NCBI RefSeq assembly: GCF_012913485.1
Contig: NZ_CP051774.1
Span: 5,580,001 to 5,644,000, forward strand
DNA length: 64,000 nucleotides
Direction of reading: 5' to 3'
Source: Luteolibacter luteus
GTDB taxonomy: Bacteria; Verrucomicrobiota; Verrucomicrobiia; Verrucomicrobiales; Akkermansiaceae
This document shows, piece by piece, positions 1-8,727 of the stretch (positions within the stretch are counted from its first letter, which is position 1; the number at the start of each line of letters is the position of its first letter). A program made the translations under genes and the position numbers. The notes beneath the pieces were generated by a model, which saw only the letters and a program-made list of their open reading frames with translations, was not told where the DNA came from and made no database searches.

Positions 1-414
1 CTTGGCTTCTTGCTGCTGTCGGTGCTTCCTTCGGTCGCACAGCGGCCCACCGTGTCGCTGTTGCAACTGCTGGCCACGCCGGAGAAGTTCGATGGCCAAG
101 TCGTCCGCTTCCAAGGGGTGGCCAATCTGGCGTTCGAGGAAAACGCCATCTACCTCAGCAAAGAACACTGGAAGCATGGGGTCACCTCCTGTGGTCGTCG
201 GCTGGATATCAGCGAGGAACTCGCCGAGTCCAGAAAGTGGGCGACGGGGCGCTACATGGTGGTGGAGGGAACCTTCAGCAAGGATGACCGTGGTCACATG
301 GGGCTCTACATGGGGGCAATCAAGGACATCAAGCTCTTCACTCTTTACGAGATGGTCTCCCCCGAGCAGCTCAAGGAAGGGGATACTAAGAATGGTTCCG
401 GCGGCAATCGCTAG
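1..414 (+). CDS. Partial secreted protein of unknown function (5' end outside window)
   Basis: The reading frame is open from the first base and ends with TAG at 412-414. The first visible residues, LGFLLLSVLPSVAQ, look like the hydrophobic core and cleavage site of a signal peptide, so the true start lies just upstream of the window. The mature part (about 120 residues) starts with TVSLLQLLATPEKFDGQ, a pattern seen in small periplasmic proteins with an OB-like fold, and carries a Cys near the middle. I do not recognise a specific family. The gene runs towards zwf with a 214-base gap that shows no clear terminator. Confidence 0.6.
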   Translation, partial: LGFLLLSVLPSVAQRPTVSLLQLLATPEKFDGQVVRFQGVANLAFEENAIYLSKEHWKHGVTSCGRRLDISEELAESRKWATGRYMVVEGTFSKDDRGHMGLYMGAIKDIKLFTLYEMVSPEQLKEGDTKNGSGGNR

Positions 415-628
415 CTTCGGACCTTATTGGTAAAAGGATGCCACGGACCATGGCGATTCACGGCGATGCTCCAATTCACGTTGAGCTTTGGCTTTCATGT
501 GCTTCGATGCCTTGGAGGCTTCCTGTGAAGTGCTGCCACTTTGGTTTTCTAATGAGCCAGGTGACGAGATTTCATACCCATTTCGCTTTCCCCGAAGCCG
601 ACTTTAAGCGACACCGCGGCCCTGCTTT

Positions 629-2161
629 ATGACCAATCCGTTTCGCGAAGACCTCGTCTCCCGCTCGCGTCCCGAGCCGTGCACCGTGGTGATCTTTGGT
701 GCCACCGGAGACCTCACCCACCGCAAGCTGGTTCCGGCGATCTACAACCTCGCAGTCGACGGTGAATTGCCGCCCGGAGTGAAGATCCTCGGTTTCGCTC
801 GCCGCGAGAAATCGGACGAGGAGTTCCGCAAAGGTTTGGAAGAGCTGAATCGCAAGGTCTCGCGCTCTGGTCACGATGACGCCCTCTGGTCAAAGTTCGT
901 TGAGAACATCCATTACCATCAGAGCGAGTTCACCGATGCGGATGGCTACAAGCGTTTGGCCGAGCGGCTCGATGCGATCGACCGGGAACGGGGAGGGAAG
1001 GGGAATCGCCTTTTCTACGTCGCCAGCGCCCCGGAGTTCTTCGATGACATTCTGGAGCAACTCAAGGCCGCCGGCCTGAACAAGGCAAAGGACGGCTGCT
1101 GGGCCCGTGTGATCGTCGAGAAGCCATTTGGCACCGATCTCGCCACCGCCCAGCATCTCAACGAAGTGGTGAACCGCACTTTCCAAGAGCGCGATACCTA
1201 CCGCATCGACCACTACCTCGGCAAAGAGACGGCGCAGAACATCATGGTGCTGCGCTTTGCCAATGCGATTTTCGAACCACTCTGGAACAACCGCTACATC
1301 TCCCACGTGCAGATCACCTGCGCTGAGAACCTGGGCATGGAAGGCGGCCGCGGCGGTTACTACGACAAGTCCGGCGCGCTGCGAGACATGGTGCAGAATC
1401 ACCTGCTGCAGCTCCTGAGCCTCGTGACCATGGAACCGCCTACCGATCTCAGTGCCGATGGCGTGCGCGATGAGAAGGTGAAGGTGATCCGTTCCCTTCG
1501 CCAATGGGACACTCCCGAGAAGGTCGCGGAGAACGTGATCCGCGCCCAATACACCGCCGGTCATGTCGATGGCAAAGCAGTGCCCGGCTATCGCGAGGAA
1601 GACCGTGTGGATCCGGAGAGCATGACCGAGTCCTACGTGGCCGTGCGCCTGATGATTGATACCTGGCGCTGGAGCGGCGTGCCCTTCTACATCCGCATGG
1701 GCAAGCAACTGCCGAAGAAGGCCACCGAGATTTCCGTGCATTTCAAGGCGCCGCCGTGCGTCCTTTTCAACGCGCTGCCGGGAGGTGTCCCGGGTGCGAA
1801 CGTGCTGGTAATCCGCATCCAACCGGACGAAGGAATTTCACTGCGCATGGTTTCCAAGATTCCGGGCACGAGCCTGCGCTTGGAGCCGGTGAAGATGGAT
1901 TTCCACTATGCCACCAGCTTCGGCAAGGGCAGTCCGGAAGCCTATGAACGCCTGCTGCTTGATGCGATGGCAGGAGATGCCACGCTCTTCGCAAGACGCG
2001 ACGAGGTGGAAGAAGCATGGCGCTTTATCGACCACATCGAAAACGCCTGGCACAAGAGCTCGAACCCGCCGCCGATGGCCCAGTACGTCGCCGGCACCTG
2101 GGGACCGAAGGAAGCGGACGAACTATTGCAGAAGGACGACAACTCCTGGCGCAGGCTGTGA
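629..2161 (+). CDS. zwf: Glucose-6-phosphate 1-dehydrogenase
   Basis: This enzyme oxidises glucose 6-phosphate to 6-phosphogluconolactone with NAD(P)+ and opens the oxidative pentose phosphate pathway in the cytosol. The 510-residue product has the usual length. The dinucleotide-binding fingerprint GATGDLT is at residues 24-30, and the substrate-binding and catalytic signature DHYLGKE is at residues 194-200, preceded by RI. EKPFG at 164-168 is also family-typical. It is followed 101 bases later by an OpcA-type gene in the same direction, an arrangement known from cyanobacteria and actinobacteria, where OpcA helps assemble or activate G6PDH. No Shine-Dalgarno motif precedes the ATG. Confidence 0.97.
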   Translation: MTNPFREDLVSRSRPEPCTVVIFGATGDLTHRKLVPAIYNLAVDGELPPGVKILGFARREKSDEEFRKGLEELNRKVSRSGHDDALWSKFVENIHYHQSEFTDADGYKRLAERLDAIDRERGGKGNRLFYVASAPEFFDDILEQLKAAGLNKAKDGCWARVIVEKPFGTDLATAQHLNEVVNRTFQERDTYRIDHYLGKETAQNIMVLRFANAIFEPLWNNRYISHVQITCAENLGMEGGRGGYYDKSGALRDMVQNHLLQLLSLVTMEPPTDLSADGVRDEKVKVIRSLRQWDTPEKVAENVIRAQYTAGHVDGKAVPGYREEDRVDPESMTESYVAVRLMIDTWRWSGVPFYIRMGKQLPKKATEISVHFKAPPCVLFNALPGGVPGANVLVIRIQPDEGISLRMVSKIPGTSLRLEPVKMDFHYATSFGKGSPEAYERLLLDAMAGDATLFARRDEVEEAWRFIDHIENAWHKSSNPPPMAQYVAGTWGPKEADELLQKDDNSWRRL

Positions 2162-2262
2162 GAAAGACTTGGGAGTGAGTGTCTGGATGTCAGGTGCAAC
2201 AGCCTCGCAGCTAACGGCCGGTTCGGACTCCCAACTTTCAATCCAAGACCATCAACTTTCCA

Positions 2263-3348
2263 ATGACCACTTTATCCATGCATCCCGAACTCGGTCGCGA
2301 GGTATCGGTAGGCTCCATCGACAAGGAGCTGCGCAAGCTGTGGGAAGAGGACGACGCGCGCACCAATGCCTCCTTGATGAACCTTGCGGTTTACTCTGAG
2401 GAGCCAGGTGCCCTTGAGAAAAATTCGCAGACTGTTCGGGAGCTTACCGCCGAGCATGCTTGCCGCGCATTGCTGATTGGAATCGATCGCAATGCTCCGG
2501 AAGCTTCGATCCGTGCGTGGATCACCGCGCATTGCCATCTTTCCCATGGCCGCAAGTCGGTGTGTTGCGAGCAGATCGCCTTCGCGCTGACAGGCAAGGT
2601 CACGGGCCGCTTGCGGAACACGGTCTTCGCGCATTTGAACTCCGACTTGCCGCTGATTTTCTGGTGGCAGGGAGAGCTCTCGCCGATCTTTGAAGATCGT
2701 CTCTACAGCCTTGTGGATCGTTTTGTCTTCGACAGCTCAAGCTGGGCAAACCCCAAGGATTCCTTCGCGCGCATTTCCGAAGCGGTGGAAAATGCAACCA
2801 ACGAACTGGTGGTCCAGGATTTGGCATGGACCCGTTGCTTCCAATTCCGGGTTTCGATCGCGGCCCTCTATGAGGATCCCCTAGTACTTGCGGCTCTGCC
2901 GGACGTCGCCACGGTGGAGATTGTTCATCATCCTTCTGATCGCGCCACGGCGCTGCAGATGCTGGCATGGCTGGCCGTCCAAGCGGGATGGCGTGATGGG
3001 ATCGAACTGGATCTTGCGGTGGCCCGTCAAAGTGGCAGCAAGGAAGGCTTCTCCTTTGAAGGGGCGAATGGAAAGGCCATCGCTGCCACACTGACGTCCG
3101 ATGAAGATTCGGCACCGCTGGGTCTCGTCCGCTTGAGCGGTGGTGGAGTGACCGTCACGGTCTCACGTGAGGCAGGCGAGAGCCATCTTGTGCGGCGCAT
3201 CGAGGCACCGGGTCATGTCGTCGAGGCACCGGGTCCGGTCGATCCGGATGACTGCGCGGGCTTGATCGGTGAGCAACTCGCCCGCGGTGGCAAGAACTCG
3301 CTTTTCCAGAAGATCTTGCCGAGATTTCGGGAGCTTCTCGAAAAGTAG
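2263..3348 (+). CDS. opcA: OpcA-type glucose-6-phosphate dehydrogenase assembly protein
   Basis: The 361-residue soluble protein has the OpcA hallmark segment LPLIFWWQGELSP at about residues 129-141, and the N-terminal pattern EDDARTNASLMNLAVYS is typical of the family. OpcA proteins bind G6PDH and promote its oligomerisation or redox-dependent activation; whether it does so here is inferred from family and position. It lies 101 bases downstream of zwf on the same strand, so the two are probably co-transcribed. A convergent hairpin at 3365-3397 follows the stop. Confidence 0.88.
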   Translation: MTTLSMHPELGREVSVGSIDKELRKLWEEDDARTNASLMNLAVYSEEPGALEKNSQTVRELTAEHACRALLIGIDRNAPEASIRAWITAHCHLSHGRKSVCCEQIAFALTGKVTGRLRNTVFAHLNSDLPLIFWWQGELSPIFEDRLYSLVDRFVFDSSSWANPKDSFARISEAVENATNELVVQDLAWTRCFQFRVSIAALYEDPLVLAALPDVATVEIVHHPSDRATALQMLAWLAVQAGWRDGIELDLAVARQSGSKEGFSFEGANGKAIAATLTSDEDSAPLGLVRLSGGGVTVTVSREAGESHLVRRIEAPGHVVEAPGPVDPDDCAGLIGEQLARGGKNSLFQKILPRFRELLEK

Positions 3349-3364
3349 TCCCGAACGCTTCATC

Positions 3365-3397
3365 GAAACGGCAGCATCCACGAGGGGCTGCCGTTTC
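3365..3397. terminator. Bidirectional hairpin between opcA and the PEP-CTERM gene
   Basis: GAAACGGCAG (3365-3374) pairs perfectly with CTGCCGTTTC (3388-3397). It lies between two convergent genes. The flanking T tracts are short, so it may work as a weak terminator in either direction. Confidence 0.55.
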
Positions 3398-3401
3398 TGC
3401 G

Positions 3402-4034
3402 TTATAGACCTCTGCGACGATGAAGAAGCAGGGCCGCCGGCATGAGGCCGAGGAATATTCCGGAAGGCTCCGGCACGCTGGTCGTGACCAAGGTAGCGCC
3501 CGACAAGGTCATCTTTGAGTCGGTGAAGTAGGCCCCTGCGGAGCCGCTGATGGAAGAGAGATCCCGAATGGTGATCACCACCGCACTAAGGTCGGTGCCC
3601 CAAGGTACCACCAATGAGTGTGTGATCGGCGTTGGGCCGCTGTTACTCCCGGAGACTCCTCCTTCTCCACCGATCGCAGGGCTGGGACCAAAAGTCCAGA
3701 GATCGGTGTAATTCGTCGTGTGGCCACCGACGCTGATTTCTATTTGGGCACGCCAGTTGATCGCCACTTGGCCTTCGTTGTAGTAGAAGAATCCTTCCCA
3801 CGCAGTCGCTTGGTTGGGGGTAAAGGAGATCTGAATCGATTGTCCCGGAGTCAGGCCGGTCAGATCACTGAGATTCGAGCTCGAAAATCCTTCAGTGCCG
3901 ATCGTGCTGAGAGCCGCTCCGCTGTAGTCGGCACTCAACTGGCCCAAGCTAACCGTCGCTCCGTGGAGAGAACCGGCAAAGGCGATGGAAAGGAGCGTGG
4001 CGACTGCCCGGAAGGAGGAGACAGGGATATTCAT
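3402..4034 (-). CDS. PEP-CTERM sorting-domain secreted protein
   Basis: The start is placed at the internal ATG (4034), which gives a normal signal peptide ending near FAGSLHGA. The 210-residue protein ends with VPEPS, a hydrophobic helix and a basic tail (HRRRGL). That is the PEP-CTERM exosortase sorting signal: the protein is exported, then cleaved and released or anchored at the outer surface. The mature part is rich in Gly, Ser and Thr and looks beta-rich, with no recognised catalytic motif. An ECF sigma-factor gene lies 74 bases upstream on the same strand. The first 21 codons of the longer open frame look non-coding. Confidence 0.85.
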   Translation of the reverse strand: MNIPVSSFRAVATLLSIAFAGSLHGATVSLGQLSADYSGAALSTIGTEGFSSSNLSDLTGLTPGQSIQISFTPNQATAWEGFFYYNEGQVAINWRAQIEISVGGHTTNYTDLWTFGPSPAIGGEGGVSGSNSGPTPITHSLVVPWGTDLSAVVITIRDLSSISGSAGAYFTDSKMTLSGATLVTTSVPEPSGIFLGLMPAALLLHRRRGL

Positions 4035-4108
4035 GATATCTTGTTCTCCATCGGAGATAAGGGGAGGTGGCGGTTTCTGGCAATGCCGAAGATCCACCCG
4101 CCGTGGGG

Positions 4109-4717
4109 CTATTCCGCCAGATAGCTGGCCAAGCGCTCCCTCAGAGTGGTCCGGGCCCGGAAGAGCAGGCTCTTCACCGAAGATACCGAGGTATTCAGCA
4201 CGCTGGCGATTTCCTCGTAGGGCAGGGACTCGTAGCTGTAGAGGATCACCGCCGTGCGCTGGGCCTCCGGCAGGGTGGCGATGGCGCGATCGATCTGCTG
4301 GTGCATTTCCAGCTTCATCGCCTCCTCCTGAGGCTCATGGCGCGTTTCGGAGGCCATCTGGAAGCCGCTGTCCTCCTCGCGCTCCTCGCTGGACACCTCC
4401 TTGCGGCGGGAGCGGCGGCGGCTCTCGTTGAAAACGAGATTCCGGGTGATCGTGAAAAGGTAGGTGGTGAATTTCGCGTCCGGTCGCCAGCGCTTGGCGT
4501 GCTTCCAGATGCGAAGGAAGGCAAGCTGGGCGATATCCTCCGCCTCGGTCGGGTCTCCCAGCATGCGTGCCACCGTGCCCACCACGGCATTCTGGTGGCG
4601 CTCCACGAGATCACGGAAGGCGCGTTCGTCTCCCTCCGCAATACGGCGCATCAGCGCGACATCCACATCATCCCCATCCGCGCTTTCGTTCGCTGGAATC
4701 GGGCGGGATGACGGCAT
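4109..4717 (-). CDS. RNA polymerase ECF-type sigma-70 factor
   Basis: The protein shows both sigma domains. Region 2 includes DLVERHQNAVVGTVARMLGD and the core-binding, promoter-opening segment AEDIAQLAFLRIWKHAKRW; region 4 includes LPEAQRTAVILYSYE and the helix-turn-helix EEIASVLNTSVSSVKSLLFRAR. It would direct core polymerase to a specific promoter set. I chose the ATG at 4717 (202 residues) because the conserved part begins shortly after; upstream ATGs at 4750 and 4780 are possible. A polar, acidic insert (about 25 residues) separates the two regions. No anti-sigma gene is adjacent; the nearest downstream gene is the PEP-CTERM protein. Confidence 0.9.
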   Translation of the reverse strand: MPSSRPIPANESADGDDVDVALMRRIAEGDERAFRDLVERHQNAVVGTVARMLGDPTEAEDIAQLAFLRIWKHAKRWRPDAKFTTYLFTITRNLVFNESRRRSRRKEVSSEEREEDSGFQMASETRHEPQEEAMKLEMHQQIDRAIATLPEAQRTAVILYSYESLPYEEIASVLNTSVSSVKSLLFRARTTLRERLASYLAE

Positions 4718-4841
4718 GTGGATCGGCGGGAAGGTCAGTGCGGCTTCCATGCTCTCCGGGGCAAACCGCCCGGCGAGCACGAAGTTGCGGAACTTCGACG
4801 CCGGGCAGCCCGGAAAAATTCAGCCGAGTGACGGTCCCGGA

Positions 4842-6341
4842 TCAGGCCAGTTGCAAGATCTTGTCTGTCCGGCGGCTCATTTCCTCGAAGAGATTCGCAT
4901 TTTCCGGCTTTTGGAGGTCCACGTCCCAAGTCGGGATCATCTCGCGCATGCGGGCCTTGCCCTCCGGGGATTCAAGGAGTTGCGGGAAGCATTTCTTCAC
5001 GACCTCCATCACGATGTTCACCGAGACCGATGCACCAGGAGAGGCGCCAAGAAGGGCGGAAATCGAGCGGTCCTGATCAGTGATGACTTCGGTGCCGTAG
5101 TGAACGATGCCAGCCTCGCCGTCGGTCTTCTTGATCGCCTGCACGCGGATGCCGGCGTCGATAAGCTTCCAGTCCTGCTTCTTCGCGGCCGGGTAGAAGA
5201 CATGCAGCACGTCCATGCGGTCTTCCATGCTCTGCGTACCCTGCTGGACGAGGTAGCGGACCAGCGGGAGATTGCTGACGCCGATCTTGAGCAGGGTGGC
5301 AAGGTTGTCCGGCTTCACGGAAAGCGGGAGGTCCAGATAGCTGCCTTTCTTGTGGAGGAACTTGGTGGTCCATGCCGCAAAGGGGCCGAAGAGCAGGGTC
5401 TTTTTCCCATCGAGGATCCGGGTATCAAGGTGGGGGACGGCCATGGTAGGTGCCGAGTCGAGTGGCTGGCCATACACTTTGGCCTGATGCTGCTCCACGA
5501 TCTCCGGATTTTCGCAGATCAGCCACTGACCGCCGATCGGGAAGCCGCCGAGTCCCTTGGCTTCCGGAATACCCGCCTTCTGTAGAAGGCTCAGGCTGCC
5601 GCCGCCGGCACCGACGAAGACGAACTTCGCGTTATTTGCATGGACGGCACCGGTCTTCAGGTCATGCGTTTCCACCTCCCAGCCGGAGTCGGTCTTGGTG
5701 AGGTTGGTCACGCGATGGCTGGACGCGACACCGCAACCGGGCTGCTTCTCCAGCCAGTAGAGGAGCTTGCGCGAGATATTGCCGAAATTCACATCGGTGC
5801 CGTTGTCCATTTTGGTCGCGGCGATCGGCACGTCCTTGCGGCCTGCGAGGAGCAGGGGAGCCCAGCTCGCGATTTTCTCGCGATCGGTGCTGAACTCCAT
5901 GGTCTTGAAGAAATGATGTGCCGCCATGCCCTCGTAGCGGGCCTTCAGGTAGCCGACCATCTTCTGGCCATGCACGAAGCTGATGTGGGGAAGTGGAGTG
6001 ATGAACTCCTCAGGCTTCTCCACCATGCCGCTGGCGACCGCATAGGCCCAGAACTGCTTCGAGTGGTCGAATTGCTCGTAGATCTCGATGGCCTTGCCGA
6101 CCTTCACCGATCCATCGGCTTCCTGATGCGGCGTGTAGCTCAGCTCGCAGATGCCCGCATGGCCGGTGCCCGCATTGTTCCAGCCGTGGGAGCTTTCCTG
6201 GGCCAGTTCATCGGTCACCTCGTAGACCTGGATGCTGAGCTTCGGTTCCAAGCACTTGAGCAAGGCAGCCAGGTTGGCGGACATGACTCCGCTGCCGATC
6301 AGGATGACGTCAGGGTTTTCGATGTGGGAAGCGTGCGGCAT
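4842..6341 (-). CDS. mqo: Malate:quinone oxidoreductase
   Basis: This FAD enzyme is peripheral to the membrane. It oxidises malate to oxaloacetate and passes electrons to quinone, replacing or supplementing soluble malate dehydrogenase in the TCA cycle. The N-terminus (residues 8-36) has the FAD-binding beta-alpha-beta motif VILIGSGVMSANLAALLK. Conserved stretches NNAGTGHAGICELSYTP, FVGAGGGSLSLLQKAGIPE and GFPIGGQWL are diagnostic of Mqo. I start it at ATG 6341, giving 499 residues, the normal family length; the 42 codons upstream do not look coding. It is monocistronic by spacing. Confidence 0.96.
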   Translation of the reverse strand: MPHASHIENPDVILIGSGVMSANLAALLKCLEPKLSIQVYEVTDELAQESSHGWNNAGTGHAGICELSYTPHQEADGSVKVGKAIEIYEQFDHSKQFWAYAVASGMVEKPEEFITPLPHISFVHGQKMVGYLKARYEGMAAHHFFKTMEFSTDREKIASWAPLLLAGRKDVPIAATKMDNGTDVNFGNISRKLLYWLEKQPGCGVASSHRVTNLTKTDSGWEVETHDLKTGAVHANNAKFVFVGAGGGSLSLLQKAGIPEAKGLGGFPIGGQWLICENPEIVEQHQAKVYGQPLDSAPTMAVPHLDTRILDGKKTLLFGPFAAWTTKFLHKKGSYLDLPLSVKPDNLATLLKIGVSNLPLVRYLVQQGTQSMEDRMDVLHVFYPAAKKQDWKLIDAGIRVQAIKKTDGEAGIVHYGTEVITDQDRSISALLGASPGASVSVNIVMEVVKKCFPQLLESPEGKARMREMIPTWDVDLQKPENANLFEEMSRRTDKILQLA

Positions 6342-6613
6342 GGGTAACGGATAGCGGGGACGATCTAGCTGCTGGCGATCTTTCTGCCAACCCCATGAAC
6401 GGGCTTTCCGGCTGAAAGTGTGCCATTCATGCCCGATTGACCACAAACGGATTGGGATGCCAGTCACAATCCCTCGATGCGGGCAACTTCGCTTATCGAA
6501 TACACACTTGGAGTCCTGCGATGCCCGGCGCCAGCCGCCGGAGAGCCGCAGGGCTTGATTGAAATGGATCTTGTCATGACAGGGGGGATCGATAGGACCT
6601 CGCGCGCTGCCTC

Positions 6614-7348
6614 ATGAAATCTACCTTCTATCTCTCGCTGAGATCGTTCTGTCTTCCCGCCCTGGTTTCGCTCGGTGTGGTGAGCTGTGGTCCATCCCGT
6701 TGGAGTGAGTCCCAAAAGCGATCTCTGACAAGTGTCTCCCTCGGCACGCCATCGGTCGCTTCAGATAGCTACAAGTCTGCCGATGCCGTCAGCCTCGCGA
6801 CACAGAGAAAGGCGGGTCATGCCGCTGCTGGATTCGGCTTGGCGGGCGGACTCGTGGGTGGATTGGTCGGCGCTGCGGTGGCCGGCAGCGTGACCGGTGT
6901 GGAGGGCTCCAACTTCAAGTCCAACTATGCCGATCTGTTGGGGAAGCTTGACCAGCAGATGAAGCTTCCGATTTCGACTGAGCTGACTGCGGCATTCACC
7001 GAGGTCCTGAAGAAGGACTCCTTCATGGCTTCGCGCTACAATCCTTCTTCACCCAATCGCATCGAGGTGGAAGTCACGGCCTATGGCCTGCGCCGCGTGC
7101 CGGGCAAGGAGGAGGATCTCTTCACCCCTTATCTCATGACGGCGGTAACCCTGAGAACTACCGATGGAAAGGAACTTCTGAAGCGTGCCCCGGTAACGGG
7201 TATGGGAACCTTCCAAGGAGGAACTGGCCTTCCGTTGCATCGTTTTGCCAATGACAAGAAGCTGATGCGCACCGAATGGGACCGGACAATCCGTGCCACC
7301 GCTGCCAGCTTGGATGCCACCCTGAAGCACCGGCAGGGACTTAGATAG
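6614..7348 (+). CDS. Lipoprotein with glycine-zipper segment, unknown function
   Basis: The 244-residue product has a type II signal peptide with lipobox VVSC (acylated Cys at residue 25). A glycine-zipper hydrophobic segment, GLAGGLVGGLVGAAVAGSV, lies at about residues 75-93; in other lipoproteins such segments associate with the outer membrane or oligomerise. The C-terminal 140 residues are a mixed alpha/beta domain (IEVEVTAYGLRRV...) that I do not recognise. It faces the AlkD-like gene end to end with only one base between the stop codons. Confidence 0.75.
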   Translation: MKSTFYLSLRSFCLPALVSLGVVSCGPSRWSESQKRSLTSVSLGTPSVASDSYKSADAVSLATQRKAGHAAAGFGLAGGLVGGLVGAAVAGSVTGVEGSNFKSNYADLLGKLDQQMKLPISTELTAAFTEVLKKDSFMASRYNPSSPNRIEVEVTAYGLRRVPGKEEDLFTPYLMTAVTLRTTDGKELLKRAPVTGMGTFQGGTGLPLHRFANDKKLMRTEWDRTIRATAASLDATLKHRQGLR

Positions 7349-7349
7349 T

Positions 7350-8069
7350 TCAGGCATCGAGCCGCTTCATCACGGATGCGCTGCTCAGCTCCTTGAGTGC
7401 ATCTTTGCCGATCCAGCGGGCGCTTGCGTCGCTGGATTCGGCAAGCCTCTTGGAAAGATCACAGGCGGCCTTGTGAAGCGGACCGCTGCGTTTGCCGATT
7501 GCTCGCAGGGCCATATTCACGGACTTCTTCACGAAGTTCCGTTCGTCCGTGGCGGCCTTTTCGATCAAGGGTAGCGCCTTGAAAAAGGGAGCGTCATCGT
7601 CAGCGCTACCTGCGAGAGCCCAGAGCAGCGCGAAAGCCCCGCGCTTGACGAACTCGTCCTTCTTGACTGCCCATTTCTCGATCTTCTCCCATGCATGGGG
7701 AACTCGCTTGAAGAGTGCGAAGCAGATTGTGTCAACGACCGCCCAGTTGTCGAAGTCACAGGCCCAGGCATCCATTTGCTTCGCCGTCACTTGTGCTGGA
7801 TCATCGACATAGCAGGCAAGCAAACGAGCCTCGTAAACACCGCTGGCCCAGAGTTCGGCGGCGAGTCCGTGGTTTTTTCCGATGGCCTTTGCCAAGGCTT
7901 GGACGTCCCGCATGGCAACACCGAAGGCGTGATCGGAGGGGATGGCGTAGCGCGCCATGCCGTCGAGCGTGGCTTTGCTCGCGTGCTTCTTGAGCCAATC
8001 GAGTGCAGCCTGAAGATCGGCGATGATGGGGCCGTCTTTTGTCCCGGAGCGTTTGGCAGGCTTCGCCAT
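7350..8069 (-). CDS. DNA alkylation repair protein, AlkD-like HEAT repeat
   Basis: The 239-residue protein (start at ATG 8069) belongs to the AlkC/AlkD HEAT-like family, which removes positively charged alkylated bases without flipping them. The segment DFDNWAVVDTICFALF matches the family's D-x-W-x-x-x-D motif, which carries the catalytic Asp. The helical repeats EFVKRGAFALLWALAG and NFVKKSVNMALRAIGKR are also typical. The first 26 codons of the longer open frame were left out because family members begin near this Met. A GNAT acetyltransferase gene ends 62 bases upstream on the same strand. Confidence 0.85.
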   Translation of the reverse strand: MAKPAKRSGTKDGPIIADLQAALDWLKKHASKATLDGMARYAIPSDHAFGVAMRDVQALAKAIGKNHGLAAELWASGVYEARLLACYVDDPAQVTAKQMDAWACDFDNWAVVDTICFALFKRVPHAWEKIEKWAVKKDEFVKRGAFALLWALAGSADDDAPFFKALPLIEKAATDERNFVKKSVNMALRAIGKRSGPLHKAACDLSKRLAESSDASARWIGKDALKELSSASVMKRLDA

Positions 8070-8131
8070 GATTTTGATGGATGGAGTTCCTATCAAAGCT
8101 GACGTAGCCGGGTCACCGCGGCAAGCTTGCT

Positions 8132-8686
8132 CTATCCGTGCGTCCACTCCCGGCGCAGGAGGCCGTAAAGGTCGGAGTCGGAGATTTCATCGCCGACTTT
8201 CCAGCGCTCGCGCAGGTGGCCCTCCTTCACGAAGCCGAGCCGCTGGAGGCTCTTGGCAGACCCGGTGTTGCGAGGATCGATATCGGCCTCGATGCGGCGG
8301 AAGCCGAGCTCGCCGAAGCCGTAATTGATGAGCGCGACCAGTGCCTCGTGCATATAGCCTGAGCCCCAGTGATGACGGCTCATGCCGTAGCCGATCATGC
8401 AGCGCTGGCTCTGCTGGTCGAAGTCAAAGAGGGAGCACATGCCAATGAACTGGCCCGTTTCGTCGATCTCGATTCCGAGACGGAGATGCTTGCCTTCGGG
8501 CAATGCGGTGGCGTCTTGCCCGATGATCTTGCGGGCTTCATCAATCGATGGCCACGGCGGAGTGCTCCAGTAACGCATCACTTCGGGATCCGAGTAGATC
8601 GCGAACATCGCTTCCGCATCGGATGTCTGGAGCGGACGAAGGCTCAGGCGATGCGTGGTCAGGATGAGGTGGCTGAAATCGGGCAT
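8132..8686 (-). CDS. GNAT family N-acetyltransferase, RimJ/RimL type
   Basis: The 184-residue protein has the full RimJ/RimL-type acetyltransferase fold. It starts with LILTTHRLSLRPLQTSDAEAM, has the acetyl-CoA-binding region GYGMSRHHWGSGYMHEAL (a variant of Q/R-x-x-G-x-G/A), and ends with the typical NTGSAKSLQRLGFVKEGHLR. Members acetylate protein N-termini, amino acids or small amines; the substrate cannot be told from sequence. It sits between rarA and the AlkD-like gene on the same strand. Confidence 0.92.
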   Translation of the reverse strand: MPDFSHLILTTHRLSLRPLQTSDAEAMFAIYSDPEVMRYWSTPPWPSIDEARKIIGQDATALPEGKHLRLGIEIDETGQFIGMCSLFDFDQQSQRCMIGYGMSRHHWGSGYMHEALVALINYGFGELGFRRIEADIDPRNTGSAKSLQRLGFVKEGHLRERWKVGDEISDSDLYGLLRREWTHG

Positions 8687-8727
8687 CGGAATTTGAAGAA
8701 CCGGAGACGAACACTGACAGCGGGGAG

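Noticed and set aside
4464-5585. Plus-strand frame opposite mqo and the sigma factor
   Set aside because: Spans two real minus-strand genes and shows no recognisable motif.
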